Below are positions 7,963-17,276 of a stretch of 64,000 nucleotides of DNA, in pieces. The number at the start of each line of letters is the position of its first letter. The stretch's first letter is position 1. The DNA is taken from positions 62,001-126,000 of the forward strand of contig CAVYEW010000010.1 in the NCBI GenBank assembly GCA_963767645.1. Reading direction: 5' to 3'. A program made the translations under genes and the position numbers. The notes beneath the pieces are model-generated. The model was given only the letters and a program-made list of their open reading frames with translations, was not told where the DNA came from and searched no databases. This DNA comes from DATFDN01 sp963767645 (GTDB lineage Bacteria > Pseudomonadota > Alphaproteobacteria > Acetobacterales > Acetobacteraceae).

Positions 7963-9537
7963 ATGCTCTATTTCAGCCGCGCCAAGACGCTCGCCATCCT
8001 GGGCATCTGCATACTGGCCGCGCTTCTTTGCATACCGAACGGGGCGCGGGCGCCGAACGCCTGGCTGCCCTGGCGCACGGTGCGGCTTGGGCTCGACCTG
8101 CAAGGCGGCAGCTATCTACTGATGCAGGTCGACATGAACTCGGTCGTGAAGGAGCGGCTGGCGGGCCTCACCGATGCGGCCCGCGAACAGCTCCGCAAGG
8201 CGGGCATCTTCTACAAGGAGGTGGAGGGCCAGCCCGATCTGCGGCGCGTGCTGGTGCAGGTACGCGACCCCACGCGGACCCAGGCGGCGGTCGCGGCGCT
8301 GAAGCCCCTGGTGCAGAACCAGGGGCCAATGAACATACCGGATATCGACATCACGGCGCAGCCGGACGGGAGCATCGCGCTCCAACTGTCGCCGGTCGCG
8401 CTGACCGAGCGCGCCACGGCGGCGGTGCAGCAATCGATCGAGATCGTGCGCCGGCGCATCGACGAGACCGGCGTGGTCGATCCGCAGGTGAGCCGGGAGG
8501 GTTCGGACCGGATCGTGGTCCAGCTCCCCGGCGTCGGCGATCCCGAGCGCATCAAGGCGCTGCTCGGCAAGACCGCGCACATGACGTTCCAGATGGCGGA
8601 TACGTCAGTGACCTCCACCACCGGCACGCCGCCGCCCGGGGTCGAGTTCCTGCCGATGCAGAACGACCCGCGCCAGCGAATCGCGGTGCGCAGCCGCGTC
8701 GATGTGGATGGCGGCGACCTGACGGACGCGCGGGCGGCAACCGATCAGCAGACCGGGCAGTGGGTGGTGAACTTCACCTTCAACGCCGTGGGCGCGCGGC
8801 GCTTCGCCGACATCACGCGCGCCAATGTCGGCCGGCCCTTCGCCATCGTTCTGGACGGCAAGGTGATCAGCGCGCCGGTGATCCGCGAGCCGATCACCGG
8901 CGGGCGCGGCCAGATCAGCGGCAACTTCAACGCCCAGAGCGCATCGGACTTGGCGCTGCTGTTGCGCGCGGGCGCGTTGCCGGCCCCGCTCACCGTGATC
9001 GAGGAGAACACGATCGGCCCCGAGCTTGGCGCCGATGCGATCCGCGCCGGCGCCATCTCGCTCGGCGTCGGCTTCCTGTTGGTGATCGCGTTCATGGGCT
9101 TCTTCTACGGCCTGTTCGGCTGGTTCGCGAACCTGGCGCTGGTGATGAACCTGGTGCTGATGCTGGCCGTGCTGTCGCTGCTGCAGGCGACGCTGACCCT
9201 GCCCGGCATGGCCGGCATCCTGCTCACGCTGGGCATGGCGGTGGACGCCAACATCCTCATCAACGAGCGCATCCGCGAGGAGCAAAGGCTCGGCCGTCCG
9301 CCGCTGGCGGCGCTGGAGCACGGCTTCTCGCGCGCCTACCGCACCATCTTCGATTCCAACGCCACGGCGTTCATCGCCCACGTGATGCTGTTCATCTTCG
9401 GCTCCGGCCCGGTGCGCGGCTTCGCGGTGACGATCACCGTCGGCATCGCCACCTCGCTCTTCACCGCCTGGCTGCTCACCCGCCTGCTGGTCTCGCGCTG
9501 GTACGTGGCGCACCGGCCTCGGCTGCTTCCGGTCTGA
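7963..9537 (+). CDS. secD: Protein translocase subunit SecD
   Basis: SecD works with SecF in the inner membrane to use proton-motive force during late Sec-dependent export. The 524-residue protein starts MLYFSRAKTLAILGICILAA (first membrane segment), then GLDLQGGSYLLMQVD, the P1 periplasmic domain, and the membrane bundle with GADAIRAGAISLGVGF, MAVDANILINERIREE and a final FTAWLLTRL segment. The frame is open upstream, but ATG at 7963 gives the standard N-terminus; no strong ribosome site is visible. secF follows after 4 bp. Confidence 0.93.
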   Translation: MLYFSRAKTLAILGICILAALLCIPNGARAPNAWLPWRTVRLGLDLQGGSYLLMQVDMNSVVKERLAGLTDAAREQLRKAGIFYKEVEGQPDLRRVLVQVRDPTRTQAAVAALKPLVQNQGPMNIPDIDITAQPDGSIALQLSPVALTERATAAVQQSIEIVRRRIDETGVVDPQVSREGSDRIVVQLPGVGDPERIKALLGKTAHMTFQMADTSVTSTTGTPPPGVEFLPMQNDPRQRIAVRSRVDVDGGDLTDARAATDQQTGQWVVNFTFNAVGARRFADITRANVGRPFAIVLDGKVISAPVIREPITGGRGQISGNFNAQSASDLALLLRAGALPAPLTVIEENTIGPELGADAIRAGAISLGVGFLLVIAFMGFFYGLFGWFANLALVMNLVLMLAVLSLLQATLTLPGMAGILLTLGMAVDANILINERIREEQRLGRPPLAALEHGFSRAYRTIFDSNATAFIAHVMLFIFGSGPVRGFAVTITVGIATSLFTAWLLTRLLVSRWYVAHRPRLLPV

Positions 9538-9541
9538 TCCC

Positions 9542-10508
9542 ATGCTTCGTCCCATGTTCCGCCTGGTCCCTGACAACACGCGCATCCGCTTCATGCGCGG
9601 CCGGTTCATGGGCCTGATCGTTTCCGCGCTCCTCTCCACCGCTTCGGTGGTGCTGTTCTTCCATCCCGGCCTGCATCTCGGCATCGACTTCGCCGGCGGC
9701 GTGGTGATGGAGGCGCGCACCCCGGCGCAGGCCGACATACCCGCGATCCGCGCGGCACTGGCTGCGCGTCAGGTGCCGGAGGAGGGCGTGCAGCGCTTCG
9801 GCAATCCTGACCAGGTGCTGATCCGCATCCGCAGCCAGCCGAGCGCCGAATTCGACGCAGCTTGCGGTGACGCATGTCAGAGAGGCGCTGGAGGCGGTCG
9901 CGCCCGGTACCAAGGTCCTGAGCACGGAGGCGATCGGCGCCTCGGTCTCGGCCGAGCTGTTCCGCAACGGGCTGCTCGCGCTGGCGATCAGCCTGCTGAT
10001 GATCCTGGTCTATATCTGGTTCCGCTTTGAATGGCAGTTCGCCGTCGGCGCGGTGGTCACGCTGATCCTGGACGTGACCAAGGCGATCGGCTTCCTGGCG
10101 ATCACCCGCTTCGACTTCGACCTGGTGATGGTGGCGGCGATCCTGACCATCCTCGGCTACTCCACCAACGACAAGGTGGTGGTGTACGACCGGGTGCGGG
10201 AGAACCTGCGCAAATACAAATCCATGCCGCTGCGCGACTTGATCGATCTCTCAATCAACGAGACGCTGAACCGCACGCTCGGCACCTCGATGACGGTGTT
10301 CCTCGCCGCCTTGCCGCTGGCGCTGTTCGGCGGGCAGTCGATCTCGGGTTTTGCCTGGGTCATGCTGTTCGGCATCGTGGTCGGCACGTCCTCCTCCATC
10401 TTCATCGCCGCGCCGATCCTGCTGTTCCTCGGCGAGCATCGCCTCCGCCGCGATGCCGCGCCGGTGGGGGCCCGTGCGGCGCGAGAGAAGCCGGTGGTAC
10501 GGACCTGA
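9542..10508 (+). CDS. secF: Protein translocase subunit SecF, frameshifted as read
   Basis: The N-terminal part (MLRPMFRLVPDNTRIRFMR, IDFAGGVVMEART) is in one frame. The rest (LEAVAPGTKVLSTEAIGASV, WFRFEWQFAVGAVVTLILD, GYSTNDKVVVYDRVRENL) lies one base further along. Dropping one T of the TT at 9851-9852 joins them as RSQPSAES-TQLAVTHVREAL, giving about 321 residues, the normal SecF length. SecDF matters for export and the downstream half shows no decay, so a one-base sequence error is more likely than a real pseudogene. As written, translation would end near 10030. Confidence 0.88.
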
Positions 10509-10525
10509 CCGGGCAACCCCGTTCG

Positions 10526-12664
10526 GTGTGGCCATGGCTGCGAGACTTCCTTTCGTCCGAATGGGATCGGCTTGTCGCCTCGGATGCCGGGCTGATCCGC
10601 TTCACCGCCGCGGTGCGCGTGACCGCCGCGGTCGTGCTCAGCTTCGTGGTGATCGAGGCGCTCTCCCATCTCACTCCGCTGCCTATGGCGATGATCGTCA
10701 TGGCTATCATCGAGAGCCTGTTCGGATCGGTCGCGGTCCGTGATCCGTCTCCGGCCAAGCAGCGCCTGACGCTGCTGCTGACGCCGCTTCCCGCCGCCGC
10801 GGCACTGACACTGGCCACGGCGCTGGCACCGTGGCCGGCGATCAGCGACGGCGGCTTCGTCGTCGTCATCTTCGCCGCCACTTATGCCAGGTGCTTCGGG
10901 CCGCGCGCCACGGCGCTCGGGATGCTAGCCTATATCAGCTACTTCATCGGCCTGTTCCTGCACCTGCCGCCCGAGCAGTTGCTCTATCAGATGCTCGCGC
11001 TCGTGATCGGCACCGTCTCCGCCTACGTGGTGCGCTTCGCCCTGATCCGCGACCGGCCGGAGCGGACGCTGCGGCACGTCCTGGCCTCGTTCTATCAACG
11101 TCTCGGGCAGCTTCTGGAGGAGATCGATCACGCGCTCATGGCCGGCGGCTGGGACGAGCTTCGATTTCGCCGAACGCGGCGGCGCGTGACCCAGCTGAAC
11201 GAAACCGCCTTGGCAGCCGAGCAGCAGATCGAGGCGCTCGACCCTGACCGTCTGGCCCCAGCATCCCGCCGAAGCGTGCTCGGGTCGCGGCTGTTCGATC
11301 TTGAAATCGCCGCCGGGCAGCTGGCCCACGAGGCGGCGCTCGCGCCGCCTCCGCCAGCCGAGCGATCGGCATTTCATCGCGCGCTTGGCGACTTGCGCCA
11401 GGCGATCACCCATCCACCCGTCCGCCTTTCCCCCTTCCTGGAGGGATTGCCGGGCAACGCCGATCAGGAGCCGCAGGTCCATGGGCCGGTCGCCCGCGCG
11501 CTCCGCGATGTGATCGAGGCGCTGGAAGCCATGCCGAGCGCGGAGGAGGCCGCCAAGGCAACGCCCGCGGAGCAGCAGGATCACCTCGATCTTCCGCCTC
11601 CGGAGACCGAGAAGCGACGATTGCTCCCCACCACCAGGGCCGCGATCCAGGTCACGCTGGCCTGCATCTTGGCCATCGTGCCCGGTGAGTTCCTGTCGCC
11701 GCAACGGTGGTACTGGGCAGTCATCACCGTCTTCGTCATGTTCACCGGAACGCAGTCGCGTGGCGACGTGCTTGCGAAAGGGGCGCAGCGTGCGGCCGGA
11801 ACCCTGGTCGGCGTGGGCGCGGGCATCCTGGTCGCCACCGGCGCGGCAGGACATTACGCCTTCTCGCTGGGCGCCATCTTCGTCTGCGTCTTCCTGGCCT
11901 TCTATTTCGTTCAGGTGGCCTACGGGCTGATGATCTTCTGGATCACCATCCTGATCTCGCTGCTGTACGGGCTCCTCGGCTATTTCAGCCCGGCTCTGCT
12001 GGTCCTGCGCGTCGAGGAGACCGGGATCGGGGCCGTCCTCGGCGTGCTGGTTGCGATGGTCGTGCTGCCGACGAGCTCGCGGGAGACCTTCGCGCTGGCC
12101 ACTCGCTCATTCCTGCGGGCGTTGGGCGATCTGGTCGGACGTGCGGCCCAGCCCGACAGTGCGGATCTGACCGACGCGGCGCGTGAGCTGGACCGTCGGT
12201 TCCATCAGCTTCGCACCGCCGGCAAGCCGCTCACCTCGCGCCTCGCCGGAGCCTTCGCTCACAACGAGGCCCGCCGCTGGCTGCGGGCATTCCTGGCGTG
12301 CGACTATTATGCCCGCGCCCTGGCCGGCCCCGTCCAGCGCGAAAGCCCGGCCGGCGAGGAGGCGGAGGAGTGCGCGCGCCTCGCCGCGAGAATCCGATCC
12401 AATATCGACCGCATCATAGGCGTGTTGGATCGGACCCAGTCGAAATCCGTCCTGTCGGGGAGCGGCCATATTGACGTGCTGGCGCTCTCGCTGCGGCGAG
12501 GCCACAGGCGCATGGGCAACTCAGACAGCTTGCGGCTGATACACGCGCTCGCGGGAATCGACGAGGCGATCTGGCTGCTTGCCCGCGACCTTGCCGGGAC
12601 GAAACAGGCGGAGAGACAGGCCTCGTCAGCGTACGCGGGTCCGATACCACACACCGGATCGTGA
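10526..12664 (+). CDS. FUSC family membrane protein (aromatic-acid-efflux/YccS-like)
   Basis: About 712 residues from the GTG at 10526 (VWPWLRDFLSSEWDRL). It has two hydrophobic blocks, roughly residues 30-160 and 370-510, each resembling the FUSC/AaeB half-repeat, separated by and followed by long charged helical cytoplasmic regions. Typical segments are MAMIVMAIIESLFGSVAV in block one, and WYWAVITVFVMFTGTQSRGD with RAAGTLVGVGAGILVATGAA in block two. Family members export aromatic acids or other organic compounds. The start is uncertain because no good ribosome site is visible. The gene follows secF by 17 bp and may be co-transcribed. Confidence 0.8.
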   Translation: MWPWLRDFLSSEWDRLVASDAGLIRFTAAVRVTAAVVLSFVVIEALSHLTPLPMAMIVMAIIESLFGSVAVRDPSPAKQRLTLLLTPLPAAAALTLATALAPWPAISDGGFVVVIFAATYARCFGPRATALGMLAYISYFIGLFLHLPPEQLLYQMLALVIGTVSAYVVRFALIRDRPERTLRHVLASFYQRLGQLLEEIDHALMAGGWDELRFRRTRRRVTQLNETALAAEQQIEALDPDRLAPASRRSVLGSRLFDLEIAAGQLAHEAALAPPPPAERSAFHRALGDLRQAITHPPVRLSPFLEGLPGNADQEPQVHGPVARALRDVIEALEAMPSAEEAAKATPAEQQDHLDLPPPETEKRRLLPTTRAAIQVTLACILAIVPGEFLSPQRWYWAVITVFVMFTGTQSRGDVLAKGAQRAAGTLVGVGAGILVATGAAGHYAFSLGAIFVCVFLAFYFVQVAYGLMIFWITILISLLYGLLGYFSPALLVLRVEETGIGAVLGVLVAMVVLPTSSRETFALATRSFLRALGDLVGRAAQPDSADLTDAARELDRRFHQLRTAGKPLTSRLAGAFAHNEARRWLRAFLACDYYARALAGPVQRESPAGEEAEECARLAARIRSNIDRIIGVLDRTQSKSVLSGSGHIDVLALSLRRGHRRMGNSDSLRLIHALAGIDEAIWLLARDLAGTKQAERQASSAYAGPIPHTGS

Positions 12665-12728
12665 TCCTCCGCAAAACCGATCGCAGGGACAAGTCTGCAT
12701 GGAAGCAGTGGAAGGGGAGCGACGGCCT

Positions 12729-13709
12729 ATGTCCGACGTCGTGGTCATCACCGGCGCCTCCTCCGGCATCGGGCGGGCAACCGCCCATCGCTTCGCGCGG
12801 ACAGGCCGGCCGCTTGCGCTGATCGCTCGCGGACCCGAGGCGCTGGAGGCCACGCGTCGGGAAGTGGAGGCGCTCGGTGTCCACGCCCTGGCCATCCCGC
12901 TCGACATGGCTGACGACGCGGCGGTCGAGGCGGCGACATTGCGCATCGAGATGGAACTGGGACCGATCGGCATTTGGGTGAACAACGCCATGGTCAATGT
13001 CTGGGGCGAGTTCCTCGACATCCCCGAGGCCGAGTTCCGGCGCGTCACCGAGGTCGGGTATTTCGGCTACGTCAACGGCACGCGCGCCGCTCTGCGCCGG
13101 ATGAAACCGCGCGATCAGGGCAGCATCGTCCAGGTCGGCTCGATGATCTCCTACGTCGCCGCCCCGCTGCAATCGGCCTATAGCGGCGTCAAGCACGCGA
13201 TCCGCGGCTTCACCGAGGCGGTGCGGGCGGAGCTGATGCATGCCGGCAGCCGCGTCACTATCGGCATGGTGCTGCCCGCTTCGATCAACACGCCATTCTA
13301 CGACACAGCGGGAAACCGGATGCGCGAGGGCGTGCCGCGACCGGTGCCGCCGGTCTATCAGCCCGAACTGGTGGTCGAGGCGATCCGGCACATGGCCGAG
13401 CGGGGCGGGCGGGAAATGTTCGTGGGCGGCGCGGCGGAGGCGGCGGCGATCGCACGGGCACTGGCGCCTGGCCTGACGAACCAGGTGCTGCCGCTGACCT
13501 ACCCCGCCCAGCGCTCGGGCAGCGCGCCCGCGGAGACCGGCAGCGGCAACATCTTCCAGCCCGCTCCCGGCGACCGCGGCATCCACGGCCGGTTCGACGC
13601 GGCGGCGTTGCGCGTCAGCCCGCATCTCTGGCTGGCGGAGGCGCGCACCACGGCGGAAGCGTTCCTTACGCAGTTGAGCCGGCGGGTTCTCGGGCGCAGC
13701 CGCGGCTGA
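12729..13709 (+). CDS. Short-chain dehydrogenase/reductase
   Basis: A 326-residue SDR. The cofactor motif TGASSGIG is at 8-15, WVNNAMVNVWG around 83-93, and the catalytic triad is S138, Y151 and K155 (YSGVK). The C-terminus after about 235 extends beyond a classical SDR and is rich in Pro/Gly/Ala, as in some SDRs annotated as membrane-associated or lipid-acting. ATG at 12729 is preferred because GGGGAG precedes it; an in-frame ATG at 12699 would add 10 residues. The substrate is unknown. Confidence 0.87.
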   Translation: MSDVVVITGASSGIGRATAHRFARTGRPLALIARGPEALEATRREVEALGVHALAIPLDMADDAAVEAATLRIEMELGPIGIWVNNAMVNVWGEFLDIPEAEFRRVTEVGYFGYVNGTRAALRRMKPRDQGSIVQVGSMISYVAAPLQSAYSGVKHAIRGFTEAVRAELMHAGSRVTIGMVLPASINTPFYDTAGNRMREGVPRPVPPVYQPELVVEAIRHMAERGGREMFVGGAAEAAAIARALAPGLTNQVLPLTYPAQRSGSAPAETGSGNIFQPAPGDRGIHGRFDAAALRVSPHLWLAEARTTAEAFLTQLSRRVLGRSRG

Positions 13710-13754
13710 TTCGTGAGGCAGTTGTCGATTGCGGATCGGACGACCTCTGCGGCC

Positions 13755-15155
13755 TCAGGTGAGGACTTCAGCACCCGGCTTGGTGAGTAGCGCGGGAAAA
13801 GCGATGCTGACGCGCAGGCCAGGCCCGGCGTCCTCCAGGCTGAGCCGGGCGCCGTGCAGCTCGGCGACGGCGGCGACCAGGCTCAGCCCGAGGCCGCTGC
13901 CGGGAGTCGTGCGGCTCTGCTCCAGGCGGTGGAAGCGGCGCAGGACACGCCCGCGCTCGTCCTGCGGGATGCCGGGGCCGTTGTCCTCGACCGCGAGCAC
14001 GGGGGCGCCTGCCAGATCGCCCGGCGCGTGCGCGTCGAGCAGGACGCGGATGCGGCTGCCCTGGGGCGTGTGCCGCAGCGCGTTCTCGACCAGATTGGCC
14101 AGCATTTGCGTCAGCAGTTCCTGATCGCCATGGACGGTCACGGACGGCGCGACCGCAGCGCAGAGTGTACGCCCTTCGTCCTCCCCGGTGGGAGCGAAGG
14201 CATCGGCGACCCTCTCGGCCAATTGGCTCAGATCCACCTCGCGAAACGCAGCCCGCTGCGCGCCAGCCTCGACCTGGGCGATGCGCAGGAGGGCGGCGAA
14301 GGTGTCGAGCAGCGCCTCCGCCTCCGCTGCGGCGCCCTCCACCGCGCGCTCGTACTCGGCAACGGAGCGGGCATGGGCGCGGGCGTCCTCCAGATGCTGG
14401 CTCAGGCGGGAGAGCGGTGTGCGCAGGTCGTGCGCAATGTCGTTCGAGACTTGGCGCAGGCTTTCCATCAACGCCGCGATGCGCTCCAGCATGCGGTTGA
14501 GCGTCGCGGCTAAGCGGTCAAGGTCGTCGCCCGTGCCCCGGACGGGCACGCGCCGGGTGAGGTCGCCATCGATGAGTGCCTCGGCAACACGCCCGATGGC
14601 GTCTACCCGGCGCAGGAACAGGTGACTGAGCCAGGCGCCGCCGCCCGCCCCGAGCAGCACCGTCAGTCCGATCGTCCAGGCGAAGGCGCGCAGGATCGCC
14701 TCCTCCGCCTCGGCAATGCGCTCCAGGTCGTCGCCCACCGCCACGACAACGCCGCCCCCGAACGGCACGGCGAGGGCGCGGACCAGCTCCCGCTCGCCCC
14801 GCCCGTCCTCGGTCTCGGCAGCATCGAGCCGCAGCCATCCCAGGCGCGGACCGAGGGGGGCGATCTCGCCTGCAAGGCGCCGCCCGCCCGCGCCTTGCAC
14901 AAGGTAGTCCAGCGCGCCCGCGCCGCGGCCGCGGGTCTCGACCGCAGCTATGAGGCGCGGCAAGCCTCCGGCCTGGTACTCGTCGCGGAGCGAGGCAATC
15001 TCTGCCTGGATGCGCGCCGTCGCCTGGTCATCCAGCGCGGCCCGCGTGGTCCAGAACACCACGGCACCGAGCACCACGGCCGAGGCCGTGAACAGAAGCA
15101 GGTAGAGCGCGGCCAGCCGAAAGCTCGCCGTGCGCAGCACCCTAGGCAGGCGCAC
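13755..15155 (-). CDS. Sensor histidine kinase
   Basis: A 466-residue membrane kinase: TM1 about 12-35, a periplasmic sensor domain, TM2 about 157-179, HAMP about 180-232, HisKA with phospho-acceptor H242 (SNDIAHDLRTPLSR), and a HATPase domain with the N box (NLVENALRHTPQGS), DNGPGIP and GSGLGLSLV. The start is GTG at 15155, overlapping the response regulator stop by 14 bp, so the two are translationally coupled. It should phosphorylate that regulator; the signal is unknown but the upstream PepSY protein could modulate it. Confidence 0.92.
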   Translation of the reverse strand: MRLPRVLRTASFRLAALYLLLFTASAVVLGAVVFWTTRAALDDQATARIQAEIASLRDEYQAGGLPRLIAAVETRGRGAGALDYLVQGAGGRRLAGEIAPLGPRLGWLRLDAAETEDGRGERELVRALAVPFGGGVVVAVGDDLERIAEAEEAILRAFAWTIGLTVLLGAGGGAWLSHLFLRRVDAIGRVAEALIDGDLTRRVPVRGTGDDLDRLAATLNRMLERIAALMESLRQVSNDIAHDLRTPLSRLSQHLEDARAHARSVAEYERAVEGAAAEAEALLDTFAALLRIAQVEAGAQRAAFREVDLSQLAERVADAFAPTGEDEGRTLCAAVAPSVTVHGDQELLTQMLANLVENALRHTPQGSRIRVLLDAHAPGDLAGAPVLAVEDNGPGIPQDERGRVLRRFHRLEQSRTTPGSGLGLSLVAAVAELHGARLSLEDAGPGLRVSIAFPALLTKPGAEVLT

Positions 15156-15864
15156 TGCCGGCCGATGCTCCCTCGGTGGGCGTTGCCGGGGCAGGGGCGC
15201 GCAGCGCGTAGCCGGCGCCGCGAACGGTGTGGATCAGCTCCGGGCCGCCAGGCTGCGCCAGCTTGGCGCGCAGCCGGCTGATATGGGTCTCGACGATGTT
15301 GGTCTTGGGATCGAAGTGAAAGTCCCACACCGCTTCCAGCAGCATGGTGCGCGTCACCACGCGCTCGGCGTGGCGCAAGAGGTATTCAAGAAGCTGGAAC
15401 TCGCGCGGCTGCAGCTCGATGTGTTTGCCGCCGCGCGTCACGGTGCGCTTGAGCCGATCCATCTCCAGGTCGGCCACGCGCAGCACTGTCTGCACCTCGA
15501 CGAGCGGCGGGCGGCGGGCGAGCGCGTTCAGGCGGGCGAGGAGTTCGGCAAAGGCGAAGGGCTTGACCAGGTAGTCGTCGCCGCCGGCCTCCAACCCCTT
15601 CACGCGGTCGCCGACCCCGCCGAGGGCGGTGAGGAACAGCACCGGCGCCTTGATGCCGGTCTCGCGCATCGCGCGCACGAGGCCGAGCCCGTCCAAGCCC
15701 GGCAGCATCCGGTCCACCACGACCACCTCGTGCCCGCCATCGGCGGCGAGGAACAGCCCGTCCCGGCCGGTGGCGGCATGGTCCACCACGTGGCCGTTCT
15801 CGCGCAGACCGCGGGCGACGTAGTCGGCGGTCTCCCGATCGTCCTCGATCAGCAGGACTTTCAT
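15142..15864 (-). CDS. OmpR/PhoB-family response regulator
   Basis: A 240-residue regulator. The receiver domain starts MKVLLIEDDRETADYVARGL, with phospho-acceptor D51 (VVVVDRMLPGLDG), T79 and K101 (DYLVKPF). A winged-helix DNA-binding domain occupies about 125-222 (ELQPREFQLLEYLLRHAERV; TNIVETHISRLRAKL; IHTVRGAGYALR). It is partner of the overlapping histidine kinase. The inverted repeat at 16299-16312 upstream of the PepSY gene is a candidate binding site. Confidence 0.94.
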   Translation of the reverse strand: MKVLLIEDDRETADYVARGLRENGHVVDHAATGRDGLFLAADGGHEVVVVDRMLPGLDGLGLVRAMRETGIKAPVLFLTALGGVGDRVKGLEAGGDDYLVKPFAFAELLARLNALARRPPLVEVQTVLRVADLEMDRLKRTVTRGGKHIELQPREFQLLEYLLRHAERVVTRTMLLEAVWDFHFDPKTNIVETHISRLRAKLAQPGGPELIHTVRGAGYALRAPAPATPTEGASAGSAPA

Positions 15865-15897
15865 GGCCGCCCTCCGTCGCCCGCGCCGCCCTTTAAC

Positions 15898-16212
15898 CTA
15901 GTCCTTCTCGCCGCCGGCGTGGGTGCCGACGACTTGGCCGCTCTGGGCGTCCACGATCACGGTCTGCACGCCCTTGGGGCCGTTGGTCTCGACGGCGATG
16001 CGGGTGGCTCCGTGCGCGGCGTCCACGCCGGCATCGAACGCCTTGCCGCCGGTCTGCTGCTCGGCCGTGGTGATGGCTTGGGGCAGGGTGATCTTGGCGC
16101 CCTGGAGCGCTGTGGCCTCCTGCGCCTCGCCATTGCCGGCGGCGAACGCCGTGCCAGCCAGGGCGCCGGTTGCGAGCAAGCCCGCGACGGCGGCGAGAGT
16201 CTTGGTGTTCAT
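15898..16212 (-). CDS. Secreted PepSY-domain protein
   Basis: A 104-residue protein starting MNTKTLAAVAGLLATGALAG, with a signal peptide probably cleaved after AFA (about residue 23). A single PepSY-like domain follows (ITLPQAITTAEQQTGGKAFD...TVIVDAQSGQVVGTHAGGEK). ATG at 16212 has AGGAG upstream; a longer frame starts earlier but lacks support. PepSY proteins are small periplasmic modules often found beside two-component systems, where they may modulate signalling. Here the gene sits directly upstream of the regulator and kinase, on the same strand, with a 33-bp gap. Confidence 0.85.
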   Translation of the reverse strand: MNTKTLAAVAGLLATGALAGTAFAAGNGEAQEATALQGAKITLPQAITTAEQQTGGKAFDAGVDAAHGATRIAVETNGPKGVQTVIVDAQSGQVVGTHAGGEKD

Positions 16213-16298
16213 CGAAAACTCCTGTTCGGGGCCGGCAAGATGCCGTCCGCTGCGGCGCACCGTGGCGGTCGGCAGTTTGGGCGAGTTGGTGTGGGGCT

Positions 16299-16312
16299 AT
16301 ACGCTTTCGTAA
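16299..16312. promoter_or_regulatory. Inverted repeat upstream of the PepSY gene (candidate operator)
   Basis: The sequence ATACGCTTTCGTAA contains TACG-CTTT-CGTA, an inverted repeat about 90 bp upstream of the PepSY start and just past the end of the COG4705-like gene. It could be the binding site of the downstream response regulator, allowing a PepSY-regulator-kinase transcript from its own promoter. This is inference from position and symmetry only. Confidence 0.3.
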
Positions 16313-16329
16313 GCTCCCATCGCGCTCGG

Positions 16330-17106
16330 TCACGGGGCCAGCGTGGGTCGCCCCGGGTGGCGCCCCGCCCTCTGGGGCAGAATCAGGATGCAGGCGACGA
16401 TGAAGACCGCGAGGACCGCCGAGGCGGAGAAGCGGCCCAGGGCAAGCCCGCCGTCAGCCACCGGCTTGTCGAGCAGGTCGCCGACCGTGGCGCCCAGCGG
16501 CCGGGTGAGGATGAAGGCGCTCCAGAACAGCAGCGTGCGCGAGACATTCGTGCGGAAATAGAGCCACGCGACAATCGCCAGGGCAGCAGCGAAGACGAGC
16601 GCTCCGCCCTCGTAGCCGAGTCCGGTCGTGTCGGCCATCCAGTCGCCGAGCGCCGTGCCAAGGGTCTGGGAGAACATGATCGTCGCCCAGTAGAACATCT
16701 CGACCTTGGGCGCCGTGACCGTCTCGACTGAGACGGAGCCGAGCGACCAATACCAGACGCCAAGGGTCGCAATAAGCAGGACGAACAGGATCGACGCCCC
16801 TCCGGCATAGCCGATGCCCAGCGAGCGATCGCAGAAATCGGCCAGCGTCGTGCCGGCCGTGGTGGTCGCGACGATCACGACCCAGTACAGGAACGGATGG
16901 AAGCGCCTCGCCGCGATCTGGGCGCTCACGGCGGCGGCGAAGACCGCGGCGAAGATGGCAGTGCCGACCAGATAACCCAGTCCCAGCGTCATCGTCACCG
17001 CGTCGCCGCCGGTCTCGCCCAGAGTGGTCGCGGCGATCTTGATGACCCAGAAACCGAGCGTGACCTCGGGGACCTTGCTTGAGGTGATTCTCTGCATCCT
17101 ACTCAT
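16330..17106 (-). CDS. COG4705-like multipass membrane protein with internal repeats
   Basis: A 258-residue protein of about seven or eight hydrophobic segments resembling the uncharacterised COG4705 membrane-anchored family. A recurring motif marks four internal units: AATTLGETGGDA, ATTTAGTTLADFCD, SQTLGTALGDWMAD and TRPLGATVGDLLDKP. The units are often followed by GLGY/GIGY plus a small-residue stretch. Such repetition fits a symmetric membrane bundle with conserved acidic residues in the membrane. No function is established. It is first in the unit leading to the PepSY protein and two-component system, so it may act in the same response. Confidence 0.75.
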   Translation of the reverse strand: MSRMQRITSSKVPEVTLGFWVIKIAATTLGETGGDAVTMTLGLGYLVGTAIFAAVFAAAVSAQIAARRFHPFLYWVVIVATTTAGTTLADFCDRSLGIGYAGGASILFVLLIATLGVWYWSLGSVSVETVTAPKVEMFYWATIMFSQTLGTALGDWMADTTGLGYEGGALVFAAALAIVAWLYFRTNVSRTLLFWSAFILTRPLGATVGDLLDKPVADGGLALGRFSASAVLAVFIVACILILPQRAGRHPGRPTLAP

Positions 17107-17276
17107 TCCGTAGCTCTCCGCTCCGGGGCACCTTCAACGGGCGCCCATTTGTGCTGCGGCGCGCGAGCGCATCGCGCCTCGACGCTGCTCCAACTCGGGT
17201 TGCGTCGGCGTCACCTCCGGATTGGGAAATCCCAATGTGCGGAAAATGACGGAACGGAGGATCGCCCGGTGACAGC

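Noticed and set aside
6978..9617. An 879-residue plus-strand frame over secD
   Set aside because: It is an alternative frame of secD and antisense of the neighbour, with no domain match.
9848..9853. EcoRI site at the secF frameshift as a cloning junction
   Set aside because: The flanking sequence is continuous secF on both sides; only one base is in excess.
9842..9870. Programmed frameshifting in secF
   Set aside because: No slippery heptamer or stop-dependent recoding signal is seen; a sequence error is simpler.
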